Positions 42,643-52,449 of a DNA stretch of 64,000 nucleotides are shown here, piece by piece (within the stretch, counting starts at the first letter, position 1; each line of letters begins with the position of its first letter). The translations under genes and the position numbers were made by a program. Under the pieces are notes generated by a model that was not told the origin of the DNA, did no database searches, and worked only from the letters and a program-made list of their open reading frames with translations. The stretch is from Geotrypetes seraphini (Eukaryota; Chordata; Amphibia; Gymnophiona; Dermophiidae), in the NCBI RefSeq assembly GCF_902459505.1, contig NC_047084.1:308775963-308839962 (forward strand). The letters run 5' to 3'.

Positions 42643-43490
42643 AATCATGACAGATCCATGCTTGCTCTGTGGCCAAAAGACTGAAACATACTTTGGTTTT
42701 ATTGGGCTAGGTCTGATATCATCATCCCAGGATAATTAGCCTGGGATTTATTAAGCTAGCTCTGACATGAATATTATTTCCCTGGGGTAATTGACTGGAA
42801 TAAGCTTGGATTTTATTGTACTAAGTCTGATATTGTTAAGATTATTATCCAATAATAGCCCACCCCTTAGAATTTGCAGTAACCAGCATTCCAGCAATGC
42901 TCTCTTCCACCTTCCACCCCTTCACATGATAATCGGATCCTCTTCTTACTTTTACTCATGGTTCTGGTGTGAGTCAATGCGGGGCCTTGAGCATGCACTG
43001 ATACTCAAAAGACTGAGCATACACAAGTGCTAAAGACCCTGTGCCAGCCAAGTGCCTTTACTGTGAGGAGAGGTAAAAAGAGAGATGATCGGGTGATCTG
43101 GGGGGGGAGTGGAGGAGAGCAATGCTGGTACCGCAGGGGAGTGAGATGGAGGAGAGAAATTTTGCCTCCATTAATGGCCCATCCTAGACTTCAGAAAATC
43201 CATTGTTAATAATTATAGCAGGGTGATCATAGAGAGAAAACGGTATATCAAATCCATGACCCATTACCCCTTCTTACAAAGACTTTCAAAGTTATTATTA
43301 TTATTAAAGTGTGGTCTTGAGACAAATATTTATGGGCATATGAAGTAACACAAAATAAGTCAGCTTGTTTGGGGGGGGGAGGTTTAAGGAATGGCTGCCA
43401 ATTGAAGCAAGGTTCATTTTCAAGTTTGCCTGCCTCTGCTTCAAAACCATAACAGGTTCATCCCCAATCTACCTGTCGCACCATTTTGAA
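42643..43490. other. No gene recognised
   Basis: Two short near-duplicate phrases (TTATTGGGCTAGGTCTGATA and TTATTGTACTAAGTCTGATA) near 42700 and 42815, a G-run near 43100, and nothing codable. Confidence 0.5.
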
Positions 43491-43493
43491 TTT

Positions 43494-43787
43494 CCAGGCA
43501 CCACTTGCACACGTAATGAAGTTAGAGGAAAATACTTTTAAAACCAATTGGAGGATAGCGTAGCTGGTTTTAAGAAAGGTTTGGACAAGTTCATGGAGGA
43601 AAAGTCCATAGTCTGTTATTGAGAAAGACGTGGGGGAAGCCACTACCCTGTATCGGTACCATGGAATATTGCTACACCTTGGGTTTTGGCCAGGTACTGG
43701 TGACCTCGATTGACCACCGTGGGAATTGGCTACTGGGCTTGATGGACCATTGGTCTGACCCAGTGAGGCTATTCTTATGTTCTTATC
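43494..43787 (+). mobile_element. CR1 LINE 3' end
   Basis: Plus-strand tail in the same order as 26062-26393: AATACTTTTAAAACCAATTG, GATAGCGTAGCTGGTTTTAA, GGACAAGTTCATGGAGGAAA, CTACTGGGCTTGATGGACC, and an end in TTCTTATGTTCTTAT, the CR1 terminal repeat. 5'-truncated, and the body has a deletion relative to the other copy. Confidence 0.85.
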
Positions 43788-44170
43788 TATGGCATTGTCA
43801 AAGAATACCCTAATTGCATTGCCTGCCTGGGTATTCTCCAGAGTCTGCAAAATCACTTCCTTGCACACCTATATCAAAATATTATTTTTTATATATTATT
43901 TTATGCCATGCCTCAGAGACCAAAGAATCAAACAACACTTGTCGAATCTTATATCGGTCGGAACTCTCAATCATTGGCAAAAAATGGCATTTTTTTAATT
44001 ACTTAAACTTTTTATAGAAAAGATTTTATACTTTTAATAAATTAACTTATGACTTTTAAATATAGATGTCATAACATCTTTTTTTCGCCACAAATATCAT
44101 GAGGGTAATAGCATAAGTGTCTCTATTTAAAACATAAACACTTATCTTTGTAAGATGTATGCACTGCTTT

Positions 44171-44220
44171 AATCCCTACGGGGCCACCGTTTCACCTGGC
44201 GTGGCTTCATCAGGGGAACG
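44171..44220 (-). ncRNA. Hammerhead-ribozyme-like motif in Penelope-like element
   Basis: Minus strand: stem I TTCCC with GGGA, core CTGATGA, stem II GCC/GGT around ACGCCA, core GAA, stem III ACGG/CCGT around TGGCC, then TA before the stem I partner. Predicted cleavage falls between 44177 and 44176. Penelope-like elements are known to encode hammerheads. Stem II is short, with an extra A after CTGATGA and a G-T pair, so activity is not assured. The diverged copy at 2180-2260 has a decayed version (CCTGAGGCAG, AAAACACTGGCCACCG). Confidence 0.6.
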
Positions 44221-44666
44221 TGGACAGTGCCTGTAAAAGATGTTAAAAGTGCATTTTTAGCAAAACTCAGATATTTGTACAGAATTCGATTACAAACTTT
44301 AATTTTAGGTATTGTAAACTGCAGCAGACTTACGGAAACAAGAATTCCCTCAGCATACAAACTCATGAAAATGGCGCCGGTAACACCCGACGCTGAGCCC
44401 TTTAAATTACCGGCTGAGTGAATGCCGGTGCGACGTAAGAACGTCAAAGACGCCAAAAACGGCATGACGTTTAGTGAAATTCACCTGATCAAAAAGATCC
44501 AAAAAAAATTTTTTATCTTCAGCCTAAAAAGGCCAAAGTAACAAATACCAATTCACAAAATAAATGAAAAATCTGAAACCAAATTTTTCTTTTTTCACAA
44601 ATTGACAGAATTTTACTTTTACTTTATCTTTTTCTTTTGCTCTATTCTTTTTTCGCCAGATCAATA

Positions 44667-46922
44667 TCAGTAATATGGTGACCAATCTATCTTGTCATTT
44701 AAACCCGTAGGATGTAAAGATTGTAGGGTAAATATCCAAAATGTCTCTCTTCGTTTTAATGCTGCCCCTCTATCTCCTCCCCTATGATTCTTTTTGATGA
44801 CATCAATGATTACTCCCTTCAAATTATTGAAAGAGTGAGAGGCGTCTATGCAATGTTGTACAAGTGGTTCCTTGATTTGTAGTCTTTTAATATTGGACTT
44901 ATGTTCAGCTAGACGCATTTTAAATGGTCTTGTCGTCATGCCAACATAAATTTTCATACACGGGCATATGATGATATAAATGACATGATCTGTTTGACAT
45001 GTACTAAAATGTTTAAATTTGTAACTTGTCTGGGTAACTGGATTGGTAAATTCTTTAGATGGAATAGAAAAGTCACAATATATGCAGTGACCACACTTGT
45101 AGTGGCCTATCGGTGTCAATAAAGAATCCTTTTCCTGAAACCCCGAATTGGTTAAAAATTCCTTCAAATTCTTCCCTCTTGAGTATGCGAAACGTAATCT
45201 GCTTTCACCAAAATTTGGAATCGATTGTACAATGTCCCAATGTTTCTTGATAATTTTTGTCAATTGGGAACTATTAGATGAATGTTTTAGAACACAAGTC
45301 ATACAGGGATCTTCTGCCGAATCTACTTGTCTGTAGTCTTTTAATAACAAGTCTCTGTTGTTATATTTAGCCCTTCTATAGGCGTTTTTTATTATATTTG
45401 ATGGATATCCTCTCATCTTCAGTTTGTTGCTCAAATTTTTGGCTTGAATTTTAAATTCAGACTGTAATGTGCAGTTACACCTCAGTCTAAGCATTTGTGA
45501 AAAGGGAAGACTGCCTTTAAGATGTTTGGGGTGACAACTTGAGTATTCTAAAAAGGTGTTTTTAGCTGCAGGTTTTTCATATGTACGTGTATTGAACCCT
45601 TGTTGTTCCATGGATATTTCAATATCGAGATAATGAATTCTTGTCCTGGAATATGAAAATGTAAATTGGATGTTATTATTACAAGTGTTAAGCCAAACCA
45701 CAAATGCTTTAAGTTGACTGTCTGAACCCTTCCATATGAGAAATACATCGTCGATGTATCTCCACCAAATATATATCAGATGGTCAAAAGGAGATTGTGC
45801 AATCCAATCTTTCTCAAAAGCAATCATAAACAGATTCGCCACTGAGGGGGCAAACGTTGCCCCCATGGCTACTCCTTGTATTTGTTTGAACAGGGTTCCT
45901 TCGAAGTCAAAAAAATTTTCTTGCATGGCCAACGTCGCAATAGAAATTAGAAATTCGGTTGGAACTGGTTGAGGTTTGGGCTGAGAATCTAAAACATTTC
46001 TAATAACATCAATGGCATCATGCTGTGGAATAGAGGTGTAAAGAGATGAAACATCCAGAGTTGCCATTATAAAAGGACCTTCCCTAAAATCTACTGAATC
46101 TAATTTATTCAGAAAGTCCTTAGAATCTTTAATATACGATTTACATTTTGGAACCTCAAATTTTATAAATTGGTCAACATACCTCGACAATGGTTCTAGT
46201 ACAGACCCTCTAGTGGAAGTTGTTGGTCTAAAAGGAGGGTTCAAAGGATCCTTATGTAACTTTGGTAGAAAATATATATTAGAAGTTACAGGATGTTTAG
46301 TGTTAAGAAATCGATAGTCACGATTTGTGATGTATCCAGCTTTTAGTCCTGCATCTGTGAGTTTTCTAATACGATTTTGGATCTTTTTTGTGGGATCTAG
46401 TTTGATCTGAATATATGCATTGGTATCATGAAGATGGGCTAAGGCTTTTGTTATGTAGATTTCTTTGTCTTGGATGACAATTGCACCACCTTTATCAGCT
46501 GACTTTATAATAATCTCGGTATTCTGTTGGAGATTCGCTAGTGCTTTATGTTGATCTCCAGTTAAGTTGGACTTGAACTTGTGTTCCTTGGGGTTTTGAA
46601 ACAATCTTTGTGAATCCTGTCGTACTAAATCCTTGAAAACACTCAATCTTGGATCCAACGGTCCCCCTGGTTTCCAAGTAGATTTTGGTGCAATAACTGT
46701 TTTGTCCCCATGATCTATTTTCGTTGAAAAAAATAACTTTACTTCCAAAAGTCTACAGAATTTCTCAAAGTCTATGTTGAATTGGAATTCATTGCTCGGT
46801 ACAGTTGGAACAAATGAAAGTCCATGATTCAATAATTCAATGTCCGATGGTTCTAAGTTTTGGTGTGATAAATTTATAGTTATTGTTGATGTCGTGCTTG
46901 TTGTTGTTGAGATCTTGTCCAT
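44667..46922 (-). CDS. Penelope-like ORF2: reverse transcriptase with GIY-YIG endonuclease
   Basis: 751 residues from ATG 46922 to 44667, no interruption. RT domain, about residues 140-450: LDVSSLYTSIPQHD (motif A), QGVAMGATFAPSVANLFM (motif B), WWRYIDDVFLIWKG (motif C with the catalytic Asp pair) and TRIHYLDIEI (following motif). The linker has a cysteine pair CMTC and a KCGHCIYC cluster that may bind zinc. The C-terminal GIY-YIG nuclease (about 640-740) shows DHVIYIIICPCMKIYVGMTT, RPFKMRLAEHKS, RRETFWIFTL with the catalytic Glu, and a GLNDKIDW end. It would copy the element's RNA and cut target DNA. Length and domain order fit the Neptune/Poseidon-type branch; branch assignment is tentative. 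It overlaps ORF1 by 43 bp in the -1 frame. Confidence 0.93.
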   Translation of the reverse strand: MDKISTTTSTTSTITINLSHQNLEPSDIELLNHGLSFVPTVPSNEFQFNIDFEKFCRLLEVKLFFSTKIDHGDKTVIAPKSTWKPGGPLDPRLSVFKDLVRQDSQRLFQNPKEHKFKSNLTGDQHKALANLQQNTEIIIKSADKGGAIVIQDKEIYITKALAHLHDTNAYIQIKLDPTKKIQNRIRKLTDAGLKAGYITNRDYRFLNTKHPVTSNIYFLPKLHKDPLNPPFRPTTSTRGSVLEPLSRYVDQFIKFEVPKCKSYIKDSKDFLNKLDSVDFREGPFIMATLDVSSLYTSIPQHDAIDVIRNVLDSQPKPQPVPTEFLISIATLAMQENFFDFEGTLFKQIQGVAMGATFAPSVANLFMIAFEKDWIAQSPFDHLIYIWWRYIDDVFLIWKGSDSQLKAFVVWLNTCNNNIQFTFSYSRTRIHYLDIEISMEQQGFNTRTYEKPAAKNTFLEYSSCHPKHLKGSLPFSQMLRLRCNCTLQSEFKIQAKNLSNKLKMRGYPSNIIKNAYRRAKYNNRDLLLKDYRQVDSAEDPCMTCVLKHSSNSSQLTKIIKKHWDIVQSIPNFGESRLRFAYSRGKNLKEFLTNSGFQEKDSLLTPIGHYKCGHCIYCDFSIPSKEFTNPVTQTSYKFKHFSTCQTDHVIYIIICPCMKIYVGMTTRPFKMRLAEHKSNIKRLQIKEPLVQHCIDASHSFNNLKGVIIDVIKKNHRGGDRGAALKRRETFWIFTLQSLHPTGLNDKIDWSPYY

Positions 46923-47641
46923 GGTCTGCTTCTGTTTTGCATCCTGCCTCGCCTGTTTTTTCGGGTTTGATAACCCCCTCTTGACCCTAAAAAAGTTTTA
47001 GATGAGTTAGTACTACCTGAAGAACTGAGACTGCTGGAAGATTGGCTTAAATCACCACTAATATTGGGAACTGTTGCACTCAATGTCTCCTGGGTATTCA
47101 TCCAGTGATATACCCTGTTGTTAGTATAGTCTTTCTCATCTCTATAAAACTTTTTAAGTTTAAATTTTTTGATATTTTCTTTAAACTTGTCAAGATTTTC
47201 GTTAGTTTTAATTAACTGATTTTGATAGGCTTCAATCGTGTGTGTGGATTTCAACATGGAAATAGTTTTTTCAAGATCATCTTTTAGACTATCAACCTGT
47301 TGTCTGCTTTTTTCGATTATCAGCAGCATTAGATCAAAGGAACACTTATTCAAAATCATATTCCATTTCTTTAGAAACTCTGCATCTTCTTTGAAATTTT
47401 GAGGTTCCTTGTTGATCCGCAAACCTCTTGGTATTCTTTCAAATTTGCAATATTCAACTAGTATTCCACTATTATGTTCATTCTTTATAATTTTTTTATT
47501 CTGATTGAAAAAAAGGGCCCAATCAGTAATGTTATTATCACTGCCAGCTGAACTAATGTCAAACTGGGAAGGTATGCTAAGTATGGATTCTGTTTGTTCA
47601 ATATTGAATCCAAAAGTGGTGTTCCAACTGCTTGAAGTCAT
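46880..47641 (-). CDS. Penelope-like ORF1, coiled coil with basic tail
   Basis: 253 codons from the first ATG at 47641 (MTSSSWNTTFGFNIEQ). A reading frame exists 9 codons further up but begins at a TTG, so the ATG is preferred. There is an N-terminal acidic/polar part, a charged helical middle (FDLMLLIIEKSRQQVDSLKD, LEKTISMLKSTHTIEAYQNQ, ENLDKFKENIKKFKLKKFYR) that looks like a coiled coil, a Ser-rich run (SQSSSSLSSSGSTNSS) and a basic tail RKNRRGRMQNRSRPWTRS ending in Gln-rich residues. This suggests oligomerisation and RNA binding, like ORF1 proteins of other non-LTR elements. I cannot match it to a named domain. Confidence 0.8.
   Translation of the reverse strand: MTSSSWNTTFGFNIEQTESILSIPSQFDISSAGSDNNITDWALFFNQNKKIIKNEHNSGILVEYCKFERIPRGLRINKEPQNFKEDAEFLKKWNMILNKCSFDLMLLIIEKSRQQVDSLKDDLEKTISMLKSTHTIEAYQNQLIKTNENLDKFKENIKKFKLKKFYRDEKDYTNNRVYHWMNTQETLSATVPNISGDLSQSSSSLSSSGSTNSSKTFLGSRGGYQTRKNRRGRMQNRSRPWTRSQQQQARHQQ
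46955..46961 (-). promoter_or_regulatory. Candidate -1 ribosomal slippery site (A AAA AAC)
   Basis: Near the end of ORF1 the minus strand reads CGA AAA AAC AGG in the ORF1 frame, so A AAA AAC lies in the exact phase of a -1 slippery heptamer. The -1 frame after it is open into ORF2, whose ATG is 33 bases downstream; ORF1 stops 73 bases downstream. No clear downstream pseudoknot was found by eye. Confidence 0.4.
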
Positions 47642-47659
47642 GTTAAGTAAAGTATGGTA

Positions 47660-47694
47660 AAACCACAAATCAGCCGGTATTTGATTTGTGGTTT
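47660..47694. repeat. Perfect 13-bp hairpin at Penelope 5' end
   Basis: AAACCACAAATCA and TGATTTGTGGTTT flank a 9-base loop. The hairpin sits at the element's 5' boundary (47693) and overlaps the upstream edge of the ORF1 frame. Confidence 0.85.
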
Positions 47695-47710
47695 ATTCTC
47701 CAGAGTCTGC

Positions 47711-48050
47711 CAGACTAGATGAATGGCTCACAGCTTCAATCTGTTGATGGATCATGTCCTGTGAGAAGGCAATCATATACTGAACTAGATGATCCTCATA
47801 ATGACCTCCCCAGCCTTAAAGACTGGCATCTGTCATCAGGGTCACCCAAGAAGATATTTGGAGAGGCAAACCTTTGGACATTGATTCCAACTGGAGCCAC
47901 CAATGCAAACTCTCACATGCCTCTGCTGTCCAGACCAGAGGCATCCGGAGAGAACCTGTCTGTGGAGACCAGAGGGACAATAGTGCATTATGGAGAGGGA
48001 GTAGATGAGTTATCATTCATTGAACAACCTCTATGTGCTAGTTCTACAAG
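47711..48050. other. No gene recognised
   Basis: Flanking sequence right of the Penelope insertion; readable frames lack any known motif. It continues the pre-insertion sequence from 43848. Confidence 0.5.
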
Positions 48051-48054
48051 GACC

Positions 48055-48180
48055 CCTGTTGTGGCTCAGCAGTCAGAGTGCCTGCTCTATAGTCCCCAGG
48101 GTCCCAAGCTGGTGGCTCATCAATCATAGTGCCTGCTCTGTAGTCCCCAGGGTCCCAGGCTGGAGCCAGTTCAAACCCCA
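48055..48180 (+). repeat. Two tandem tRNA-like modules
   Basis: GTGGCTCAGCAGTCAGAGTG and GTGGCTCATCAATCATAGTG, about 58 bp apart, each followed by CCTGCTCT.TAGTCCCCAGG; then CAGTTCAAACCCCAACTCC. The first parts resemble pol III A boxes, the last a B box (GTTCAAACC). A tRNA-derived SINE head duplicated in tandem is the best reading. Confidence 0.6.
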
Positions 48181-48270
48181 ACTCCACCTATGCTATGCAA
48201 TGCAATGTTTTCTTATTATGAAGAAAAAAAAATACCAAACGCTTCTGAGCCTAGTCAATGAAAAAGTCTG

Positions 48271-48591
48271 TTGGATTTTCCTATGCCTAAATTTAAAAAC
48301 CCTAGGGAGATTTTTAATGATTTTCTAATTTCTACATTGCAAATATCAGAAGTGAACTTTCCCCCTTTACAGAAGATTTACTTCCTGAAGAGAACTTTAA
48401 AAGAAATGAATGTAACTACAGATGAAGAAATCTCAGCGATCTTGGAATCATCAGATATTGAGTTATCAGGACGGGCTACACTAATAGTTTCCTTGGTCTT
48501 CCATCAGATTAGACGTGCTTTCCACTTCCGCAATGATATTTCCTATAGTGAGTTTGAATATGTTTTTTTTCTTCTTCATTCTCCCTTCTAA
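48271..48591 (+). pseudogene. L1-like ORF1 fragment (RRM)
   Basis: The frame reads PMPKFKNPREIFNDFLISTL, ISEVNFPPLQKIYFLKRTLK, EEISAILESSDIELSGRATL, IVSLVFHQIRRAFHFR. This layout (NFP...REMF, PP..KIY, ILE.S..E...RATLIV) is the RRM of L1/Tx1-clade ORF1 proteins, which bind LINE RNA. Only about 100 codons remain open, without the trimerising coiled coil or the C-terminal domain. Confidence 0.65.
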
Positions 48592-48659
48592 TCAATTTAA
48601 TAAGCTACCACATCAATAGAACACATCAATATAAACATATTGCATGAAAAACATAGTAC

Positions 48660-49045
48660 TTTTCTGCCCAAACAGTAATATGATTTACTCATTACACCAC
48701 CTTTGGCTTTCCTGGTTAAAAAGAACCCCCTTTTTTCTCAACAAACAGTGCTGCAATCAGCTCTTTCTTGAGAGCAAAGAAAGAACACGAAAAACATATC
48801 ATTATTGCACACATTACTTCATTTCTCAGCGCTTAAAAAGAGAAAAACCAGATACAGACCTTAACATGCATTTTCCCTCGTTGCAAAATGGAGCTCTTCA
48901 GCTTCACAAAGTTGACCTCATTGTGAGATCATAAAGCTGCACCTTCAAAGTAGTATGCCACAATTAAAAGATGCGGTGGATGTTGAGCTCACAACCTCTA
49001 TATGACCAGCATAGGACTTTAACCCATAGTGCTACATCAGCTTCT
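48660..49045 (-). mobile_element. tRNA-headed SINE-like element, minus copy
   Basis: Minus strand: a tRNA-like head (B-box-like GGTTGTGAGCTC near 48990), then TTGTGGCATACTACTTTGAA, GGTGCAGCTTTATGA, and a long body with TTTTTAAGCGCTGAGAAATG, GAAAGAGCTGATTGCAGCAC. The body aligns in order with the plus copy at 52839-53160, with many differences, so the family is old. Confidence 0.6.
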
Positions 49046-49129
49046 ATGTAGATGGATCTCACTGCCCTTTCATATCATAGTTGGCTGACCTGCCTATGTA
49101 TCATCTGATTAGCTATCATATCACAATCA

Positions 49130-49800
49130 CCACAAAGAAAGCATTTCTGGCTCACCAGGTTAATGCGCCTTGTCCATCTTCTCAAGAACCCTGGTTCAAA
49201 TCCCACCTTCACTCATTTTAACAACTTCCTAAAAGCTTCCTATTAGCTGTCATAAGAGGGTCTAGAACTCTAGATCAGTGGTTCCCAACCCTGCCCTGGA
49301 GGACCACCAGGCCAGTCGGATTTTCAGGATAGCCCTAATGAATATGCATGGAGCAGGTTTGCATGCCTGGCACCTCCATTATATGCAGATCTCTCCCATG
49401 CATATTTATTAGGGCTATCCTGAAAACCCGACTGGCTTGATGGTCCTCCAGGACAGGGTTGGGAACCACTGCTCTAGATGGTGGACTTTGCCGTTTTTAT
49501 CAGCATATTTCCCTTTCCAGGCAAACTTATTTTCTCCTTCTCATAGCTAGGACATCCTAAGCTGTCATAGAAGGATTCTCCTCTGACTGTAAGCTGCCAT
49601 TTAGCTGCCATTTGTGGCTCACCAGGTTAATGCGCCTTGTTGTATCTTGTCCATCTTCTGAAGCTCCCCTGTTCAAATCTTGCTCTTCCCTTCACTCATT
49701 TTAACAGCATCCTAACAGCTCTCTTAAGTGGTGGACTTTGCTGTTTTTCATCAGCATTCTGCAGTTTGAAGGCACAGGTGCATCAGATACATTCATCTTC
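49130..49800 (+). repeat. Local tandem duplication with tRNA-like modules
   Basis: TGGCTCACCAGGTTAATGCG occurs near 49151 and 49615, each followed by a GTTCAAAT B-box-like motif, CACTCATTTTAACA, and GTGGACTTTGC.GTTTTT.ATCAGC. The left copy carries the hAT MITE (49276-49471); the right copy does not, so the duplication came before the MITE. Confidence 0.7.
49276..49471. mobile_element. hAT MITE with perfect 8-bp target duplication
   Basis: A 196-bp palindromic element, CAGTGGTTCCCAACCCTGCC to GGACAGGGTTGGGAACCACTG-type end; CTCTAGAT flanks at 49268-49275 and 49472-49479. Same length and family as 38199-38394. Confidence 0.93.
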
Positions 49801-50149
49801 TCTCTGCTACAAGCCATTGTGGTAGGAATGGATTTCCTTCTATGCAATATCCGCACAGGGCAACAGGTATAACAGTTTACTTAAAACTTCAGAGGGCTTG
49901 GACAGGTATTGAAGGAAGGTACATGTTTTTGAGATGTATCCTAGAGACATTCCCTGTTGGTATATTCAGCTTGGCTGTTTGTGATTTCATGCTTGAGGAG
50001 TGTGTGTTGGGGTAGGGGAGGGGGGTTAGGATGAGAGAGAACAGGCTGCTTTAGACATCTGAGAATTGCTGCAAATCATTTTAAAGATCATCTCAAATAT
50101 GTTTAAGCAAAGGAATGGCTAAAGAGTTTGAAAGTCATAGAAATATGAA

Positions 50150-51215
50150 TATCAAATATTTGCTAACCGCACTCAAGACTTGAACCCCTGATGTATGGAA
50201 GATAAAAAGCAATGCCTTAAGGCATAGAGCTATAGAAGGAACTTAATTTAGAGTTTGGTAACAGAACCTCTACAGACTAAGCAGATGACAAAAGGCTTCT
50301 AGTAAAAGCTTTGAGAAGTGAAGGAATTGATTAAAAGTCAGTGCAGCTGTGTTTGCCCAGCCCAATCAGATTTGGAAAGTTTTCTGGTGGAAAGTCCAAA
50401 TGGTGCCTATGACGTCAGACTTATACTTAGGCATGCTTAGTATAAGAAGATCCATCAGAGCTGTGTTTTCTCTTTTAGGACTCCTATTCTGTGTTAATGC
50501 TTATTTCTGAGACTTTACTTTTCTTGATTATCTTTTAACCTTTTCATTCCTATATCTGCCACAACTCTCCATTTCATAGGACTATTAGCAGCTATAGTAA
50601 TTTGCAATTTTGATGTTGTCTAACCTTTTTCATCTTTCCAGGAAAAAATCTAGGTGAGAATGATTTATTGCTATCTACTTAGGTAGATAAAAGCTCAGGC
50701 AGAACTAATTTCTTCTTTTGGACTCCCATTCTGTGTTATTGCTTATGGTGATTTTCCATTAACTTTTTGTCCCCCTGATATCTGCCACAACTCTCCATTC
50801 CACAGGGTCATTAGCAGGTCTGAGAATTAGTGATGATAAAATTTGGTTCCAGGAGTCTTGGCTGAAAAATAACCCATGCTGTTTGAAACTTTGGTGCCAG
50901 CAAAATGGATATGCAAGTTACATGAATATGTGAAACCTATGATGTTGGGAAGATGGAAGCAGTGCTTTTCCTCATCGAGCTAAAGGTAAATCACTTTAGA
51001 GTCATAATTGATAGGCATCCTTATTATAAAAAAGGAACAGTGTTTTTTTGCTTCTGTTCATTCTAGCTGTTATTCTGAGACTGTGGTGTGACATATTCTC
51101 CAAAGTTTTACCGCGCGCTGAAGTGGCACCATTTAGGCGCCGTTAGCATGTGCTAAAGGTTAACACGTGCATGTGTGGATTTAGCACATCTTTGTAAAAC
51201 ACAGCCTAAAACTCA
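50150..51215. repeat. tRNA-like remnants and a 241-bp direct repeat
   Basis: Minus tRNA-like remnants near 50160-50235 (GGGGTTCAAGTCTTGAGTGC) and 50935-50990. A direct repeat of about 110 bp lies at 50475-50595 and 50716-50825 (ATCTGCCACAACTCTCCATT). At 51113-51212 there is a foldback MITE fragment (TTAGCACATCTTTGTAAAAC). No gene recognised from 49800 to 51650. Confidence 0.5.
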
Positions 51216-51654
51216 CCAATCAACTCTTAATTTTTCTCAATCCATCTTCCTTTTTCTTCAGCCTGCCTTCTACCAGGAGCAGATTCTGGGACTTTAACTA
51301 TTCTACCACAGTAACAACTTGGACTTAGGAGTGGCTTACTATGCATATCTGTCATCCATCTCATTTAACTGCTGTTGCCTGATATTACACTTGCATGCTG
51401 CTTTCTTGGACTGTGCAATAAAAATCTTATACCATTTTTCACCTTGTGCTTATTTATATTGAGTAGCAGCTGGGCATTAGTGTTTCCTTAATAAGCACCA
51501 CTTCAGCTACTTAGTCACATTGACCTTTGTCTTATCTAAGGTTCCATGAGGCCCAGGCTGCAAAAGGGGGGGGGTGGGGGTGGCATACAGGGTAGCTGGC
51601 ATGTCTCCTGCCTCACAGCCTGCAACCAGCATAATATTTGAGAACATATAAAAA

Positions 51655-52250
51655 AAAAGTATTCTAAGACTCCAGCTAATCCAGAATACTGCAGCCAAAC
51701 TGATCTTCTCAAAACGCAAGTCTGACCATGCCTCCCCACTCCTTGCCAAACTTCATTGGCTCCCAATAATCTCCAGAATCCATTTCAAATGTTCCTGCCT
51801 GGCTTTCAAAATCATTCACGGAATCCTGCTTCCTCTTATCCCACTGTCTTTCAACTCCTCCAGTCCCGACTCCTCCAGAACTGCCCAAAGGCTTAAACTA
51901 GCCTTCCCCTCTCCAAGCGGCATCCACTATTCAGGCAAACTGGGAAAATCCCTTCTCTTCAAAATCACAGGTCTTTGGAACGACCTCACCACCCCGCTGC
52001 GGAACCTGAGCTCCCTTCAGTTATTCCGCAAACAACTGAAAACCTGGCTTTTCAGCAAATTGTAGCTCTATCCTTCCCCCCTTTCTCTCCCCCCCTTCTA
52101 CACATAAGTTCATGTAATCCTTTTTCTTCTTCTCTACCCACTATTTTAAGTTCTTGTAAACTGTGTCGAGCTCCATTCTCATGGAGATGATGCGGTATAT
52201 AAACTTAAGGTTTAGATTAGATTAGATTAGATAAGATTAGATGAGAGGTA
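51655..52250 (+). mobile_element. L2-like LINE 3' end
   Basis: The translation of the plus strand gives LQLIQNTAAKLIF, HASPLLAKLHWLPIISRIHF, KCSCLAFKIIHGILLPLIPL and LWNDLTTPLRNLSSLQLFRK, QLKTWLFSKL. It is the C-terminal tail of the L2-like family at 14880-18200, then a 3' UTR ending in five TTAGA-type repeats. The frame is open over the 3' half. 5'-truncated. Confidence 0.85.
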
Positions 52251-52449
52251 GAGAGGATGAACCAGGTGCCTTAACTTGGTGGCTTCTTTCAGTCAGTTTC
52301 CTACTCTGACTGCTTGAGATATGCTGAACTACAGCTGATTTGGCATGCTTCGGGCGCTCTGTTACGGAGCCACAAGCATGCCGATGCTACTGCCCAAAGG
52401 ACGCCTAAACAGAACAGTATAATCCAATTAGAATTTCTATGATTTTATG

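Larger units (their letters stand above)
43849..47693 (-). mobile_element. Penelope-like element, apparently whole, with 17-bp target duplication
   Basis: A 3845-bp minus-strand insertion between identical copies of TATTCTCCAGAGTCTGC at 43832-43848 and 47694-47710. Order: short 5' leader with a hairpin (47660-47694), ORF1 (47641-46880), ORF2 encoding RT plus GIY-YIG endonuclease (46922-44667), then a 3' region of about 820 bp with a hammerhead-like motif at 44171-44220. Both frames are open throughout. It lies about 60 bp to the right of a CR1 tail. No duplicated terminal repeat copy is seen at the 5' end, so the unit is a single copy rather than the tandem form known for some members of the class. 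Confidence 0.9.

Noticed and set aside
47639-47668. Upstream start for Penelope ORF1 at 47668
   Set aside because: The codon there is TTG within the 5' hairpin; the first ATG is at 47641.
52200-52250. TTAGA repeats taken as interstitial telomere sequence
   Set aside because: The unit is TTAGA, not TTAGGG, and it is the 3' tail of the L2-like LINE, also present at 14880.
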